Shown: piece by piece, positions 34,353 to 45,410 of the stretch | Numbering within the stretch: position 1 is the first letter of the stretch | How the letters are laid out: each line of letters begins with the position of its first letter | Assembly: GCF_009829945.1 (NCBI RefSeq) | Contig: NZ_SZZT01000003.1 | Coordinates: forward strand, 20,399 to 84,398 | From: Pantoea sp. SoEX | Lineage (GTDB): Bacteria > Pseudomonadota > Gammaproteobacteria > Enterobacterales > Enterobacteriaceae | Direction: 5' to 3' | Length of the DNA: 64,000 nt | Translations under genes and position numbers: made by a program | The notes under the pieces: generated by a model | Told to the model about the DNA's origin: nothing | The model's database searches: none | Seen by the model: only the letters and a program-made list of their open reading frames with translations

Positions 34353-34583
34353 TTGTTTATAATAAGGATTATAATTTTAATTTTATTTTATTTCTTAATC
34401 TAAATAATTTAATTGATTTTATATTTATAATTATAAAAAGTAATTTATATATTTTTAATATAGTATTTTAAGATAGCTTTCAATCAAATATTTATTCTAT
34501 TCAGTAACTACTCATAATAATTCATCATTTAATTGTAATAAATACCCAGAGGTATAATTCAAGTTAAAAAATAATATGTCATT

Positions 34584-36017
34584 ATGGTTAATGTTAAAGT
34601 GAATTATTTACCCATATTTGTTAATTTGCATAGCCGTCCAGTTCTAGTTATTGGTGGAGGCATTATAGCTAAAAGAAAAATTGATCAACTACATCGTGCC
34701 GGTGCTTACATTAAAATTGTTGCAAGTAACATCTGTAATGAAATAAAGGAACTTATGGAAATATATCATATTGAATGGATATCTACCAAATTTGATCCTA
34801 TACAGATAGATAGTGTATTTTTAGTAATAGCAGCAACAAATGATACTGTTCTTAATAAGAATATATATTTAGAAGCAAATATCAGATATAAATTAGTTAA
34901 TGTAGTAGATGATAAACTAAATTGTAATTTTATATTTCCTTCTATTATAAACCGCTTCCCTATAATATTAGCCATATCTTCTAGTGCAACATCCCCTATA
35001 TTAGTTAGAGTATTAAAAGAAAAATTAGAAGCATTATTACCAAAAAATATAAATGAAATTGCTATAATAGCTGGCAAATGGCGTAATAAAGTTAAAAAAA
35101 AATTTTTTTCTTTATCCGACAGACGTCGTTTTTGGGAAAGAATATTTAATGGACCTTTAGTTAATCAAATATTAAAAAGCAATTCAAAAGAAGTAAAACT
35201 AATTTTAAATCATTCATTAAATAATCAATCAAACTATACAGGTGAAATTTTTTTAGTAGGTGCCGGACCTGGAGATAGTGGTTTGTTGACTCTACGAGCT
35301 TTACAAGTAATGCAGTTAGCAGATGTAGTATTATATGATAATTTAGTCAGTAAAGAAGTATTAGAGCTAGTACGTAAAGATGCTGATTTTATTTTTGTTG
35401 GTAAAAAAATTGGATCTCATTTATTTTCACAAAAAGAAATTAATGCAATTTTAGTCAAATTAGCATTACAGGGAAAATACGTAGTACGACTAAAAGGTGG
35501 AGATCCATTTATTTTTGGAAGAGGAGGTGAAGAAATTCTAGCCGCAAAAGAAGCTGGTATTCCATTTCAAGTTGTTCCTGGAATAACAGCAGCAACAGGT
35601 GCTACTACATATGCTGGTATTCCACTAACTCATCGTAATTATTCTCAAAGCGTTACTTTTATTACAGGTCATTATCATTTAGAAAATAATCTTAATAATT
35701 GTGTTGCTCTTATACTTAAAGGTCAAACATTAGTTATTTATATGGGAATCATAACAGCAACCAAGATTAGTAATCTATTAATTTATAAAGGTTGCACTAA
35801 ATCTACTCCAGTAGCAGTTATTAGTAAAGGAACACTACAAGATCAAAAAGTATTAATTGGAACATTAGAGCAATTAGGATCTTTAGCAGCCTCAGTATCT
35901 ACTCCTGCAATAATAGTAATAGGAGATATCGTTAATCTTCATAATAAACTTTCATGGTTTAATGACAAAGTTAAATATAAACCTCCTAAATCTTCTTGTA
36001 TTATTAACTTATCATGA
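34584..36017 (+). CDS. cysG: Siroheme synthase (trifunctional)
   Basis: Makes siroheme from uroporphyrinogen III. The N-terminal half (to about 215) is the precorrin-2 dehydrogenase/ferrochelatase, with an NAD site in 'VIGGGIIAKRK'. The C-terminal half is the SAM-dependent uroporphyrinogen III methyltransferase ('GAGPGDSGLLTL', 'RLKGGDPFIFGRGGEE'). It has 477 residues (E. coli 457). A GTG at 34599 aligns better with the E. coli start, so the first five residues are uncertain. Linkage to cysDNC differs from E. coli (cysG is with nirBD there). It is 9 bases from cysD. Confidence 0.95.
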   Translation: MVNVKVNYLPIFVNLHSRPVLVIGGGIIAKRKIDQLHRAGAYIKIVASNICNEIKELMEIYHIEWISTKFDPIQIDSVFLVIAATNDTVLNKNIYLEANIRYKLVNVVDDKLNCNFIFPSIINRFPIILAISSSATSPILVRVLKEKLEALLPKNINEIAIIAGKWRNKVKKKFFSLSDRRRFWERIFNGPLVNQILKSNSKEVKLILNHSLNNQSNYTGEIFLVGAGPGDSGLLTLRALQVMQLADVVLYDNLVSKEVLELVRKDADFIFVGKKIGSHLFSQKEINAILVKLALQGKYVVRLKGGDPFIFGRGGEEILAAKEAGIPFQVVPGITAATGATTYAGIPLTHRNYSQSVTFITGHYHLENNLNNCVALILKGQTLVIYMGIITATKISNLLIYKGCTKSTPVAVISKGTLQDQKVLIGTLEQLGSLAASVSTPAIIVIGDIVNLHNKLSWFNDKVKYKPPKSSCIINLS

Positions 36018-36026
36018 GGCAATAAT

Positions 36027-36935
36027 ATGACATCTGAGAAATTAAATCACATATATCAATTAGAAGCAGAAAGTATATATATAATTCGAGAAGTTATATC
36101 AGAATTTACAAATCCAGTAATGATGTATTCTATCGGCAAAGATTCTTCAGTAATGTTACATTTAGCACAAAAAGCATTTTATCCTGCTCCAATTCCATTT
36201 CCTTTATTACATATAGATACAGGTTGGAAATTTAGTGAAATGTATGATTTTCGTGATCGTATAGTTCAATCAATAGGAGCAGAATTATTAATTCATCGAA
36301 ATTTAAAAGGGATTAATATGGGTATTAATCCTTTTATACATGGTAGTACAAAATATACTGACATAATGAAAACAGATGCTTTAAAACAAGCTCTAAACAA
36401 ATATAGATTTGATGCAGCATTTGGTGGAGCACGTCGTGATGAAGAAAGATCTAGAGCAAAAGAGAGAATTTACTCTTTTAGAGATAGGTTTCATCGATGG
36501 GATCCTAAAAATCAAAGACCTGAAATGTGGAACAACTATAACGGACAAATTAATAAAGGTGAAAGTATTCGTGTATTTCCCTTATCAAACTGGACTGAAC
36601 TAGATATATGGCAATATATTCTTTTAGAAAAAATTAAAATTGTACCACTTTATTTAGCAGCGAAACGTCCTGTTCTAAAAAGAGGTAATATGATTATTGT
36701 GATTAATGATAATAGAATAAATCTAGAAGAACATGAATTAATAGAAAAGCGTATGGTACGTTTTCGTACTCTAGGATGCTGGCCTTTAACTGGTGCTGTT
36801 GAATCCACTGCACAAACACTAGAAGAAATTATAGAAGAAATGATATTATCTAGAACTAGCGAACGTAAAGACCGATTAATTGATGTAGATCAATCAAATT
36901 CCATGGAACATAAAAAAAGACAAGGATATTTTTAA
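36027..36935 (+). CDS. cysD: Sulfate adenylyltransferase subunit 2
   Basis: Catalytic half of ATP sulfurylase: forms adenosine phosphosulfate from sulfate and ATP. It has a PP-loop-type '[12 protein letters not shown]' near residue 36 and '[16 protein letters not shown]'. The 302 residues equal E. coli. It partners with the GTPase CysN encoded 12 bases downstream. The cluster cysG-cysD-cysN-cysC is tightly packed and probably one operon. Confidence 0.97.
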   Translation: MTSEKLNHIYQLEAESIYIIREVISEFTNPVMMYSIGKDSSVMLHLAQKAFYPAPIPFPLLHIDTGWKFSEMYDFRDRIVQSIGAELLIHRNLKGINMGINPFIHGSTKYTDIMKTDALKQALNKYRFDAAFGGARRDEERSRAKERIYSFRDRFHRWDPKNQRPEMWNNYNGQINKGESIRVFPLSNWTELDIWQYILLEKIKIVPLYLAAKRPVLKRGNMIIVINDNRINLEEHELIEKRMVRFRTLGCWPLTGAVESTAQTLEEIIEEMILSRTSERKDRLIDVDQSNSMEHKKRQGYF

Positions 36936-36947
36936 GGAATTAAGTAG

Positions 36948-38378
36948 ATGAATGATGTAGTAGAAGATATTAAGAATAATATTAAGAAAAATGGTATTAA
37001 AAATTGGTTATTTGCACAAAAAGATAAAGATCTACTACGTTTTCTGACTTGTGGTAATGTAGATGATGGTAAAAGTACTTTAATTGGTCGTCTGTTGCAT
37101 GATTGTTGTTATATACATGAAGATCAGCTATCGTTGTTGTATAATGATAGTAAGCGTTATAGTATTCAAGGTGAAAAACTTAATTTAGCACTGCTTGTTG
37201 ATGGATTACAGGCTGAACGGGAGCAAGGAATTACAATTGATGTAGCATATAGATATTTTTCTACTGCAAAAAGAAATTTTATAATTGCTGATACTCCTGG
37301 ACACGATCAATATACTAGAAATATGGTAACTGGTGCTTCTACTTGTCAATTAGCTATAATATTAATAGATGCCCGCAAAGGAATAGTTGCTCAAACTCGT
37401 AGACATAGTTTTATATCTACTTTATTAAATATTAAGCAATTAATAGTAGCTGTTAATAAAATGGATTTAATTAATTATGATTTTGATATATTTAATAAAA
37501 TTAAAAAAGATTATATTGATTTTTCAATAAAATTACCTAAAGATTTAAAAGTTGATTTTGTTCCAATATCTGCTCTTAGGGGTGATAATGTAGTGTCTAG
37601 AAGTACAATAATGACTTGGTATAATGGTAATACTTTATTAGATATATTAGAAAATACTGATTTACATAAAGTAATCAATGATCAACCTATGCGTTTTCCA
37701 GTACAATATATAAACCGTTTTAATACAGATTTTCGTGGTTATTGTGGGACTGTAGCTTCAGGTAACATAACTATGGGACAAAGTATAAAAGTTCTTCCAT
37801 CTGGTTTAGAGTCTAGCATAGCACGTATTGTCACTTTTGATGGTGATTTAAACAGAGCAACTGTTGGTCAAGCGATTACTTTAATTTTAAAAGATGAAAT
37901 TGATATCAGCAGAGGAGATTTAATTTTAGATGTCGACGATAATATAAAACCAGTAAATAGCGCATTTGTTACAATTGTTTGGATGTCAGAAAAACCTATG
38001 AAAGTAAATCAAAGTTATTATATTAAAATAGCTAGTAAAATAGTTGTTATTAATGTAGAAAAAATAATACATCAAATTAATATGAATTCTATGGAAAAAT
38101 ATAAAGTCAATAATTTAATATTGAATAGTATTGGATTAGTAAAGATAAATTTTGAAGAACCTGTCATCATAGATACCTTTAAGGAAAATAAAGTAACTGG
38201 TGGATTAATTTTTATTGATCGCATTAGTAATTCTACTATGGGTGCAGGCATGATATATGAAAAAAAAATTGATGTTAAAAATTATAATGACAAGTATAGT
38301 AATTTTGAATTAGAATTAAATTCACTAATTCGCAATTATTTTCCACATTGGAACGTCCGAGATTTATTGAAGAAATAA
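36948..38378 (+). CDS. cysN: Sulfate adenylyltransferase subunit 1 (GTPase)
   Basis: EF-Tu-like GTPase that drives ATP sulfurylase forward. The G motifs are G1 'GNVDDGKST', G3 '[12 protein letters not shown]' and G4 'NKMD', followed by two beta-barrel domains. It has 476 residues (E. coli 475). cysC begins 5 bases after its stop. No fusion to a CysC domain is seen; the kinase is a separate gene. Confidence 0.97.
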   Translation: MNDVVEDIKNNIKKNGIKNWLFAQKDKDLLRFLTCGNVDDGKSTLIGRLLHDCCYIHEDQLSLLYNDSKRYSIQGEKLNLALLVDGLQAEREQGITIDVAYRYFSTAKRNFIIADTPGHDQYTRNMVTGASTCQLAIILIDARKGIVAQTRRHSFISTLLNIKQLIVAVNKMDLINYDFDIFNKIKKDYIDFSIKLPKDLKVDFVPISALRGDNVVSRSTIMTWYNGNTLLDILENTDLHKVINDQPMRFPVQYINRFNTDFRGYCGTVASGNITMGQSIKVLPSGLESSIARIVTFDGDLNRATVGQAITLILKDEIDISRGDLILDVDDNIKPVNSAFVTIVWMSEKPMKVNQSYYIKIASKIVVINVEKIIHQINMNSMEKYKVNNLILNSIGLVKINFEEPVIIDTFKENKVTGGLIFIDRISNSTMGAGMIYEKKIDVKNYNDKYSNFELELNSLIRNYFPHWNVRDLLKK

Positions 38379-38383
38379 AAATT

Positions 38384-38977
38384 ATGCAACATAAAAATAT
38401 AAGTTGGTACCGCCATACTGTTACACGTAGATTAAGAGAAGATAAAAATAGACATAAAGCTACAGTTTTATGGTTTACTGGTCTCTCTGGTTCTGGTAAG
38501 TCCACTATTGCAGATTTTTTAGAACAAAAACTATATGATATGAATATTAAAACTTATTTGTTAGATGGAGATAATTTGCGTTGTGGATTATGTAGTGATT
38601 TAGGTTTTAGTAATTTAGATCGCAAAGAAAATATACGTCGAATAGGTCATATAGCAAAATTAATGGTAGATGCTGGTTTATTAGTAATTACTGCTTTTAT
38701 TTCTCCTTATCGAAAAGACAGGGAAATGATACGAAATTTATTTAATAAAGATCAGTTTATTGAAGTATTTATTAATACTCCATTAAGTACTTGTGAAGCA
38801 AGAGATCCTAAAGGCTTATATGAACAAGTTCGTTCTGGAAAATTGTGTGATTTTACAGGCATTGACAATAAATATGAAATTCCAGAAAAACCAGATATCC
38901 AGTTAAATGGTGAAGAATCAATTAATAAATTAGTCAATAATTTGTTAGATTTACTAAAAATAAGAGGTATTATTTAA
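38384..38977 (+). CDS. cysC: Adenylylsulfate kinase
   Basis: Phosphorylates APS to PAPS, the CysH substrate. The P-loop is 'GLSGSGKST' near residue 33, followed by '[15 protein letters not shown]' and '[12 protein letters not shown]'. An in-frame TTG exists at 38348 inside cysN, but the ATG at 38384 begins MQHKN, fits the family N-terminus and gives 197 residues (E. coli 201). Last gene of the sulfate activation operon. Confidence 0.96.
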   Translation: MQHKNISWYRHTVTRRLREDKNRHKATVLWFTGLSGSGKSTIADFLEQKLYDMNIKTYLLDGDNLRCGLCSDLGFSNLDRKENIRRIGHIAKLMVDAGLLVITAFISPYRKDREMIRNLFNKDQFIEVFINTPLSTCEARDPKGLYEQVRSGKLCDFTGIDNKYEIPEKPDIQLNGEESINKLVNNLLDLLKIRGII

Positions 38978-39077
38978 TTAACTTTTGAAAATTTTTTATT
39001 AAAGTAAAAAACATCTTTATAACTATATTGATAATGGTAATTTTATATAGTAGATAAAGAATCATTTATTTTTAACC

Positions 39078-39791
39078 ATGGATAAATTGTTTATCAAACA
39101 AAATATAGTTGCTATAGTACCAGCTGCTGGTATTGGTAAACGGATGCAAATATCAATACCAAAACAATATATAATTATTGGTAAAAAAACTATTATTGAA
39201 CACTGTATTTCTGTTTTACTTTCTAAGTATTATATTAATCAAGTTATTGTCGTTTTAAGTGATAATGATAAGTATTTTTATAAACTTCCTATAGCACATA
39301 ATAGTAGAATAATATGTGTTTCAGGAGGAAAAACTAGAGCTCAATCCGTTTTATCTGGTCTACAAGCTGTAAGTGATTCCAATTGGGTAATAATACACGA
39401 TGCATCAAGACCATGTTTGCATGGAGAAGATTTAGATCGGTTAATAAAAATACGTTATAAAAGTAATATAGGGGGAATATTAGCTGTTCCTGTAATTGAT
39501 ACTATAAAACTTAGTAATGATAATAATGATATTATTAAAAAAACAATAGAACGTGCAAATTTATGGCGTGCTATGACACCACAATTTTTTTATTACCCAT
39601 TAATTACCTCCTGTCTGAAACTAGCTATGAAAAAAGGAATAAATATTACAGACGAAGCTTCAGCTTTAGAATATTGCGGTTATTATCCTCTATTAATACA
39701 GGGACGTAATGATAATATAAAAATAACTTATCCTGAAGATTTATTAATTGCAGAATTTTACCTTAATAAAAATTGTTATGGTATCGAATAA
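39078..39791 (+). CDS. ispD: 2-C-methyl-D-erythritol 4-phosphate cytidylyltransferase
   Basis: Third step of the MEP isoprenoid pathway: attaches CMP to methylerythritol phosphate. The CTP-binding glycine-rich start '[10 protein letters not shown]' with its catalytic Arg and Lys ('IPKQY') is intact, as is 'HDASRPC'. It has 237 residues (E. coli 236). The stop overlaps the ispF start by one base. In E. coli ftsB precedes it; that gene is not between cysC and ispD here. Confidence 0.96.
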   Translation: MDKLFIKQNIVAIVPAAGIGKRMQISIPKQYIIIGKKTIIEHCISVLLSKYYINQVIVVLSDNDKYFYKLPIAHNSRIICVSGGKTRAQSVLSGLQAVSDSNWVIIHDASRPCLHGEDLDRLIKIRYKSNIGGILAVPVIDTIKLSNDNNDIIKKTIERANLWRAMTPQFFYYPLITSCLKLAMKKGINITDEASALEYCGYYPLLIQGRNDNIKITYPEDLLIAEFYLNKNCYGIE

Positions 39792-40279
39792 TGATACGTA
39801 TCGGACATGGTTTTGATGTTCATGCTTTTAGCAAAAGTAATATTGATAATCCTCTTGTGCTTGGAGGAGTAATCATACCTTTTGAATATGGTTTAATAGC
39901 ACACTCCGATGGAGATGTTGTTATACATGCTCTCATTGATGCTTTTTTAGGAGCTACATCAATGGGTGATATAGGAACTTTATTTCCAGATACAAATCCT
40001 AGTTTTAAAAAAATTGATAGTTTTTATTTACTAGATAAGGTATGGCAAGATATAGTTTTCAAGGGATATTATATAGGAAATATAGATTTAACGATTATAG
40101 CACAAGCTCCAAAACTTATTTCATATTTTAAACAAATGCGCTTTAATATTTCTAAAAATATTAATTGTCACATGAATAAGATTAATATAAAAGCTACTAC
40201 AACAGAAAAATTAGGGTTTATTGGTCGTGAAGAAGGAATTGCATGTGAAGCCGTAGTATTGATATTAAAAAATTGCTAA
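39791..40279 (+). CDS. ispF: 2-C-methyl-D-erythritol 2,4-cyclodiphosphate synthase
   Basis: Cyclises CDP-methylerythritol phosphate in the MEP pathway. Zinc ligands are in 'GHGFDVHAF' and 'AHSDGDV'; '[16 protein letters not shown]' closes the CDP pocket. I start at the ATG within TAATG (39791), which gives 162 residues (E. coli 159) beginning MIRIGHGF; an in-frame start at 39773 adds six unsupported residues. truD, surE, pcm and nlpD, next in E. coli, are gone. Confidence 0.96.
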   Translation: MIRIGHGFDVHAFSKSNIDNPLVLGGVIIPFEYGLIAHSDGDVVIHALIDAFLGATSMGDIGTLFPDTNPSFKKIDSFYLLDKVWQDIVFKGYYIGNIDLTIIAQAPKLISYFKQMRFNISKNINCHMNKINIKATTTEKLGFIGREEGIACEAVVLILKNC

Positions 40280-40522
40280 TTTTAAACAAAATATTATTAA
40301 TTATTTATTTTTTATAAATCATTCATATAGATAAATAATCTAAAGTATAAAATTATTTACAATAATTATCATCTTCTATAAATATTTATTCCCCTGTTCT
40401 TATTTTGATAATTTATGTTATTAAGTTATATAATTAATATAATTTTTAGTCTAAATTTATATAAATAGCACTAGAAATTCAAATATAATAAAATTATTTT
40501 TAACTGTAATAAAACTTAACAG

Positions 40523-40572
40523 TTATAATATATTTATCTTTAATACTTGTATTAAAGATAAATATATTATAA
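40523..40572. repeat. 24-bp perfect inverted repeat with 2-nt loop
   Basis: Positions 40523-40546 are the exact reverse complement of 40549-40572, separated by TT. No T-run follows on either strand, so it does not look like a normal terminator. It would form a cruciform in DNA or a 24-bp hairpin in RNA. Confidence 0.9.
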
Positions 40573-40752
40573 AATTAACTAGGCTAATTTTAAATTACAT
40601 AACAGGATATTATGTAAGTTTTATCTATTTGATATTTTAACTTTAGTAATATAAAAAATTGCTTTTTCGTAAGGGAATTAATTTTAAGATTATAAATTTT
40701 GATTAGCTAAAATTAAAAATATTTTAAATTAAATAGTTAATATTAATAATTA

Positions 40753-40774
40753 ATGACTTGAAGTCATGTTTTTT
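40753..40774 (+). terminator. Possible short hairpin with T-run
   Basis: ATGACT (40753-40758) pairs with AGTCAT (40762-40767) around a TGA loop, then G and six T (40769-40774). It resembles a weak rho-independent terminator but sits about 470 bases after ispF with no gene in front of it. It could end a short unannotated transcript. Confidence 0.3.
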
Positions 40775-40989
40775 AAATAAAAAATCAAATCATTATTTAA
40801 TGAATAACAATTGATTTTTGATATAAAATCAATAATATTATTATATAATGATATATCACTAAATTGTTAATTATTATTTTATATATCTATAAATAAGATA
40901 TGTTTTTGGTTCAAAAACAATACGAAAAATCAAACTATAAAGGATATTTCTAAATATGAATAATTTATAGAAATTAGTTTTATAACATT

Positions 40990-41099
40990 ATATTTTGAAA
41001 TTCGTTATTTATAAGGAAGAATCCGTAAACGTTGTGTTATAAATTACAGCGCAATCTGGCAGAAACTATTTTGCTTTGAGATCACGGGTAGGACCGAGT
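40990..41099 (+). promoter_or_regulatory. rpoS 5' leader with conserved sRNA-target and RBS blocks
   Basis: Blocks nearly identical to the E. coli rpoS leader stand out from the eroded sequence around them: TTTTGAAATTCGTTA at 40993-41007 (DsrA/RprA/ArcZ pairing region in E. coli), ATCCGTAAAC at 41021-41030, and GATCACGGGTAGGA at 41080-41093 (the ribosome binding site, 6 bases before ATG). Between them a 7-bp hairpin (41030-41036 with 41045-41051, 8-nt loop) replaces the E. coli GC-rich hairpin with changed bases that still pair. The comparison is from memory of the E. coli leader. Confidence 0.8.
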
Positions 41100-42086
41100 A
41101 TGAATCATGATATACTAAAATCTAAAATGCATGAAAATGTAGATTTTGAAGAATATAAAAATGAAATTTTTGATAGTAATGATTTTATCGAAACAGAATT
41201 AGGAGATGATGACATTATAGAAGAAGAAATACTTCCAGGAGCTACTCAAAGAATTTTAGATGCTACGCAATTGTATCTAGGTGAGATAGGGTATTCTCCT
41301 TTATTAACTGCAGAAGAAGAAGTTTTTTTTGCTCGACGTGCTTTACAAGGTGACATTTTCTCTCGTAAACGCATGATAGAAAGTAATTTACGATTAGTAG
41401 TAAAAATAGCTCGTCGTTATAGTAACAGAGGTATGGCACTATTAGATTTAATTGAAGAAGGTAATCTTGGTTTAATTAGGGCTGTAGAAAAATTTGATCC
41501 AGAGCGGGGTTTTCGTTTTTCTACTTATTCTACTTGGTGGATACGTCAAACTATAGAAAGAGCTATTATGAACCAAACTCGTACTATTCGCTTACCTATC
41601 CATATTATGAAAGAATTAAACGTTTACTTACGTACTGCTCGTGAACTTTCTCATAAACTAGATCACGAACCTAGTGCAGAAGAAATAGCAGAAAAATTAG
41701 ACAAATCGGTTGACGATGTTAATCGTATGTTAAAATTAAATGAACATATTACTTCAGTTGATATGCCATTAGGTATGGATTCTGAAAAAGCCTTATTAGA
41801 TATATTAGCAGATGAGAAAGATAATGGTCCTGAAAATGCTACTCAAGATGATGATATGAAACAAAGTATAATTAAATGGTTATTTGAGTTAAGCATAAAA
41901 CAAAGAGAAGTGTTATCACGCAGATTTGGTTTATTAGGATATGATGCTGCAACTTTAGAAGATGTTGGTCGTGAAATTGGATTAACAAGAGAGCGGGTAC
42001 GTCAAATTCAAGTTGAAGGATTACGACGATTGCGTGAAATTTTACAATCTCATGGTTTAAATATTGAAGCGTTATTTTGCAAATAG
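41100..42086 (+). CDS. rpoS: RNA polymerase stationary-phase/general stress sigma factor
   Basis: Directs RNA polymerase to stress and stationary-phase promoters. It has region 1.2/2 ('[19 protein letters not shown]', '[12 protein letters not shown]', '[14 protein letters not shown]'), region 3 ('[11 protein letters not shown]') and region 4 with the -35 helix ('[21 protein letters not shown]'). It matches RpoS, not RpoD: the N-terminus lacks the long RpoD region 1.1 and it ends 'LNIEALF'. I start at ATG 41100 because the conserved ribosome site precedes it; a start at 41076 would read through that site. 328 residues (E. coli 330). Convergent with mutS. Confidence 0.97.
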   Translation: MNHDILKSKMHENVDFEEYKNEIFDSNDFIETELGDDDIIEEEILPGATQRILDATQLYLGEIGYSPLLTAEEEVFFARRALQGDIFSRKRMIESNLRLVVKIARRYSNRGMALLDLIEEGNLGLIRAVEKFDPERGFRFSTYSTWWIRQTIERAIMNQTRTIRLPIHIMKELNVYLRTARELSHKLDHEPSAEEIAEKLDKSVDDVNRMLKLNEHITSVDMPLGMDSEKALLDILADEKDNGPENATQDDDMKQSIIKWLFELSIKQREVLSRRFGLLGYDAATLEDVGREIGLTRERVRQIQVEGLRRLREILQSHGLNIEALFCK

Positions 42087-42114
42087 GATAATTATAAAAT
42101 TCTAAAGTGTATTT

Positions 42115-44685
42115 TTAGCTTTTTATCGATTTTAAAATATATATTAAATTAATAGCTTCATTTGGTGTTATATTATCTGGATCTATTTTTTTAATGATAT
42201 TCTGTATAACAGATGTAGTTTTTTTTTCTACCGGTATTAACAAAGAATCATTGGTAATAGCTGAAGTTGAGTTAGAGCGAAAATTACTGTTTTCTATCTC
42301 TAACTCATTTAATTTTTCTTTTGCTAAGTTGATAACTTGTTTAGGAATTCCAGCTAGTAAAGCTACAGAAAAACCATAACTTTTGTTCATACTTCCATTT
42401 TTAACAGTATGCATAAATGCTATTTTATCTTCATGTTCTATTGCATCGAAATATACGTTTGTTATACCTATAAATTTTTCTTTAATAAAAGTTAACTCAA
42501 AATAATGTGTTGCAAATAATGTAATAGCTTTAATTTTATTATTAATATATTCTGCGCAAGACCATGCTAAAGCAAGACCATCGTATGTTGAAGTTCCTCT
42601 GCCAATTTCATCCATGATAACTAAACTATTACTAGTGGAGTTATGCAAGATATTTGCTGCTTCAGTCATTTCAACCATAAAAGTTGAACGGCCAGATGCT
42701 AAATCATCAGATGCACCAATTCTTGTAAAAATACGATCAAAATTTCCTATTAATGCTTCTTTTGCTGGCACAAAACTTCCTATATATGCCATTAAAACTA
42801 TTAATGCTGTTTGACGCATATATGTACTTTTACCACCCATATTTGGTCCGGTAATAATTAGCATTCTATTTTTCTTGGATAAAGATATTGAATTTGGAAT
42901 AAAAGGTTCTATTAATACTTTTTCTACTACCGGGTGACGTCCATCTACAATATTTATCTTGGGTTCTTTTTGTAATACAGGTCTACAATAATTAAGGTTA
43001 TGAGCACGTTCTGCTAGGTTACTTAACACATCTAATTTAGCTAATGCTTGTGAACTAAGTTGAAGTGATTCAGTGTACGGCATAATATAATCAAATATTG
43101 ATTCATATAAAAATTTTTCTAATGATAAGGATTTTTCTTTAGAAATTATTATTTTATTTTCATATTCTTTTAATTCAGGAATAATATAACGATTCACATT
43201 CTTTAATGTTTGACGAAGTATATAATGATTAGGAATTTTATTGACTTGACTTTTGCTTACTTGGACGTAATATCCATATATCTTAGTAAAACCTATTTTT
43301 AATGTATCTAATGATAAATTTTTACGCTCTTTCATTTCAATTTTTTTCAAATAATTTTCCGCACCCTTTGCTAAATTACGCCATTTGTCAAGTTCTTCAT
43401 TGTAACCTAAAGCAATAACTCCCCCTTCTCTAATAAGCATAGGTGGAAATTCAACTATCGCTTGTTCAAGTAAATTACGCAGTTCTTTGAATTCTCCTAT
43501 TTGTCTAAATATTTTTCTTAATTTTTTTGCCTTAAATTGTGCTGTAACTTGATTTAGTTCAGGAAATTGTTGCAAAGCACAACGTAATCTAACAAAATCA
43601 CGTGGTCTAGCAGAACGAAGTGCTATACGTGCTAATATGCGTTCCAAATCTCCTATTTTTTGTAAAATAGGTTGTATTTCTTCATAGCAGTCTTTTAATT
43701 CTAAAATAGATTCCTGACGTTGATTTATAATATCAATATCACGAATCGGTGTCTGCAACCATCTTTTTAACATTCTATTTCCCATAGATGTTACTGTTAA
43801 ATTTAATATTTCATCTAATGTATTTTTAGTACCACCTTCTAAATTTTTTATTATTTCTAAATTACGACATGTATTTTGATCAATTATGACATTATCTTGT
43901 GGATGTTGTATAATTACCGATTTAATATGAGGGATTATATCAGTACATTGAGTGTTTTTTACGTATTGTAATAAACAACCAGCTGCTCTTAAAGCTAAAA
44001 AATTATTCTCTATACCGAATCCTTTTAGTTCTTTAGTTCCAAACTGTAAATTTAATTGTTGATATGCCGTATCAATTTCAAATTCCCATAAAGGTCTACT
44101 TCTTAATCCTCTATAATTTTTAATTAATGAAAAATTATGAAAGTCTTCAGGATACAATAATTCTGAAGGATTAGTATTGTATAATTCGATAGACATAAGT
44201 TCAGCATTATTTAAGTTTTTTAGAAGAAAACGACCAGAAGCCATATCTAGAGTAGCATAACCATAACTACATTTATTTTGAATAATAGCTGCTATTATAT
44301 TATCATATTTTTCCTGTAGCATAGCTTCATCACTAATAGTACCAGGAGTAATAATACGAACAACTTTTCGATTCACTAATCCTTTATTTTGTGATAAAGA
44401 TAAATGTTCTATTTGTTCACATAGTGCTACAGATTCTCCTAACTGTACTAGTTTAGTTAAGTAACTATCAATGTTATGATGAGGAACACCTGCCATTGGA
44501 ATGGGTTTTCCAGCAGATTGACCTCTTTTAGTTAAAGATATTTCCAATAATTTAGATGCTTTTTTAGCATCATCATAAAATAGTTCATAAAAATCTCCCA
44601 TACGATAAAATAATAACATATCAGGATATTCAGATTTAATTTTTAAATATTGTTTCATCATAGGTGTATGTGAATCATTATTCAT
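42115..44685 (-). CDS. mutS: DNA mismatch repair protein MutS
   Basis: Recognises mismatches and recruits MutL and MutH. The mismatch-reading Phe-x-Glu is in 'GDFYELF' near residue 35, the P-loop '[10 protein letters not shown]' near 610, and '[12 protein letters not shown]' is the Walker B/D-loop. The C-terminal tetramerisation helices ('[14 protein letters not shown]') are kept, while the beta-clamp motif of E. coli (QMSLL) is degenerate. It has 856 residues (E. coli 853). With MutH at 13.8 kb this implies working methyl-directed repair, provided mutL and dam exist elsewhere. Confidence 0.97.
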   Translation of the reverse strand: MNNDSHTPMMKQYLKIKSEYPDMLLFYRMGDFYELFYDDAKKASKLLEISLTKRGQSAGKPIPMAGVPHHNIDSYLTKLVQLGESVALCEQIEHLSLSQNKGLVNRKVVRIITPGTISDEAMLQEKYDNIIAAIIQNKCSYGYATLDMASGRFLLKNLNNAELMSIELYNTNPSELLYPEDFHNFSLIKNYRGLRSRPLWEFEIDTAYQQLNLQFGTKELKGFGIENNFLALRAAGCLLQYVKNTQCTDIIPHIKSVIIQHPQDNVIIDQNTCRNLEIIKNLEGGTKNTLDEILNLTVTSMGNRMLKRWLQTPIRDIDIINQRQESILELKDCYEEIQPILQKIGDLERILARIALRSARPRDFVRLRCALQQFPELNQVTAQFKAKKLRKIFRQIGEFKELRNLLEQAIVEFPPMLIREGGVIALGYNEELDKWRNLAKGAENYLKKIEMKERKNLSLDTLKIGFTKIYGYYVQVSKSQVNKIPNHYILRQTLKNVNRYIIPELKEYENKIIISKEKSLSLEKFLYESIFDYIMPYTESLQLSSQALAKLDVLSNLAERAHNLNYCRPVLQKEPKINIVDGRHPVVEKVLIEPFIPNSISLSKKNRMLIITGPNMGGKSTYMRQTALIVLMAYIGSFVPAKEALIGNFDRIFTRIGASDDLASGRSTFMVEMTEAANILHNSTSNSLVIMDEIGRGTSTYDGLALAWSCAEYINNKIKAITLFATHYFELTFIKEKFIGITNVYFDAIEHEDKIAFMHTVKNGSMNKSYGFSVALLAGIPKQVINLAKEKLNELEIENSNFRSNSTSAITNDSLLIPVEKKTTSVIQNIIKKIDPDNITPNEAINLIYILKSIKS

Positions 44686-44915
44686 GATATCTCTCTTATA
44701 ATTAAAAAATTTTCTTTAATCATTATTAATTTATTACAACACAATATTATGTTTATTATTCATAAGTGGAACAATAAATAATTTATTAAAAATAAAATCA
44801 TTAAATTTATAATATTTATATAAAAATATAAAATAAAAATTATAGACCTTTTATATTATTACAATATTTTATATAATCATGATTATATATTTAAAATAAA
44901 AATACAGAAAAAGTT

Positions 44916-45410
44916 ATGTTTTATTCTAAAATACAACTAATTAGCAAACAAGTAGGTAATGCATTAAAAATACAGAAAGCAACTATTTCCTGCGCTGAAT
45001 CTTGTACAGGCGGTTGGATATCTAAAATTCTTACTGATAATGCTGGTAGTTCTAATTGGTTTGACTGTGGATTCATAACGTATAGTAATAAAGCTAAAGA
45101 AAAATTACTTGGTATAAATAAAAAATTATTAACAAAATTTGGTTCAGTAAGTGAAAATACTGTACGTGCAATGGCTTTAGCTGCAAAATATAAATCAGGT
45201 TCTTCTTATTCTATTGCAGTTAGTGGAATAGCTGGACCTAGTGGCGGGAATATTGAAAAACCAATTGGTACAGTATGGTTTGGTTTTGTTACGATAGATA
45301 ATAAAGTATTTATCATGCATAAACAATTTAATGGTAATCGTGATATAATAAGATATCAATCAGTATATTTTGCCTTACAAATCTTTTATGAAAAAATTTT
45401 AATAAATTAA
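44916..45410 (+). CDS. pncC: Nicotinamide-nucleotide amidase
   Basis: Deamidates NMN to nicotinate mononucleotide, recycling the NMN released by DNA ligase (CinA C-terminal family; formerly ygaD). Family motifs 'CAESCTGGWIS' with the nucleophilic Ser, 'GFITYSNKAK' with the catalytic Tyr/Lys, and 'AVSGIAGPSGG' are present. It has 164 residues (E. coli 165). recA begins 41 bases downstream with no clear promoter of its own, so the two may be cotranscribed. Confidence 0.94.
   Translation: MFYSKIQLISKQVGNALKIQKATISCAESCTGGWISKILTDNAGSSNWFDCGFITYSNKAKEKLLGINKKLLTKFGSVSENTVRAMALAAKYKSGSSYSIAVSGIAGPSGGNIEKPIGTVWFGFVTIDNKVFIMHKQFNGNRDIIRYQSVYFALQIFYEKILIN

Larger units (their letters stand above)
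40280..40989. other. Long noncoding region ispF-rpoS (eroded truD-surE-pcm-nlpD interval)
   Basis: About 710 bases without a credible ORF, the longest noncoding stretch in the window. In E. coli this interval holds truD, surE, pcm and nlpD, the last containing the main rpoS promoter. I see no protein remnant. It contains a 24-bp perfect palindrome (40523-40572), a short hairpin with a T-run (40753-40774) and a 9-bp A+T stem (40810-40833). Part of it is probably rpoS promoter and 5' UTR. Confidence 0.6.

Noticed and set aside
34353..34583. CRISPR array or cas remnants between cysH and the sulfate activation genes
   Set aside because: No regularly spaced repeats and no cas-like frames; only 231 bases of spacer.
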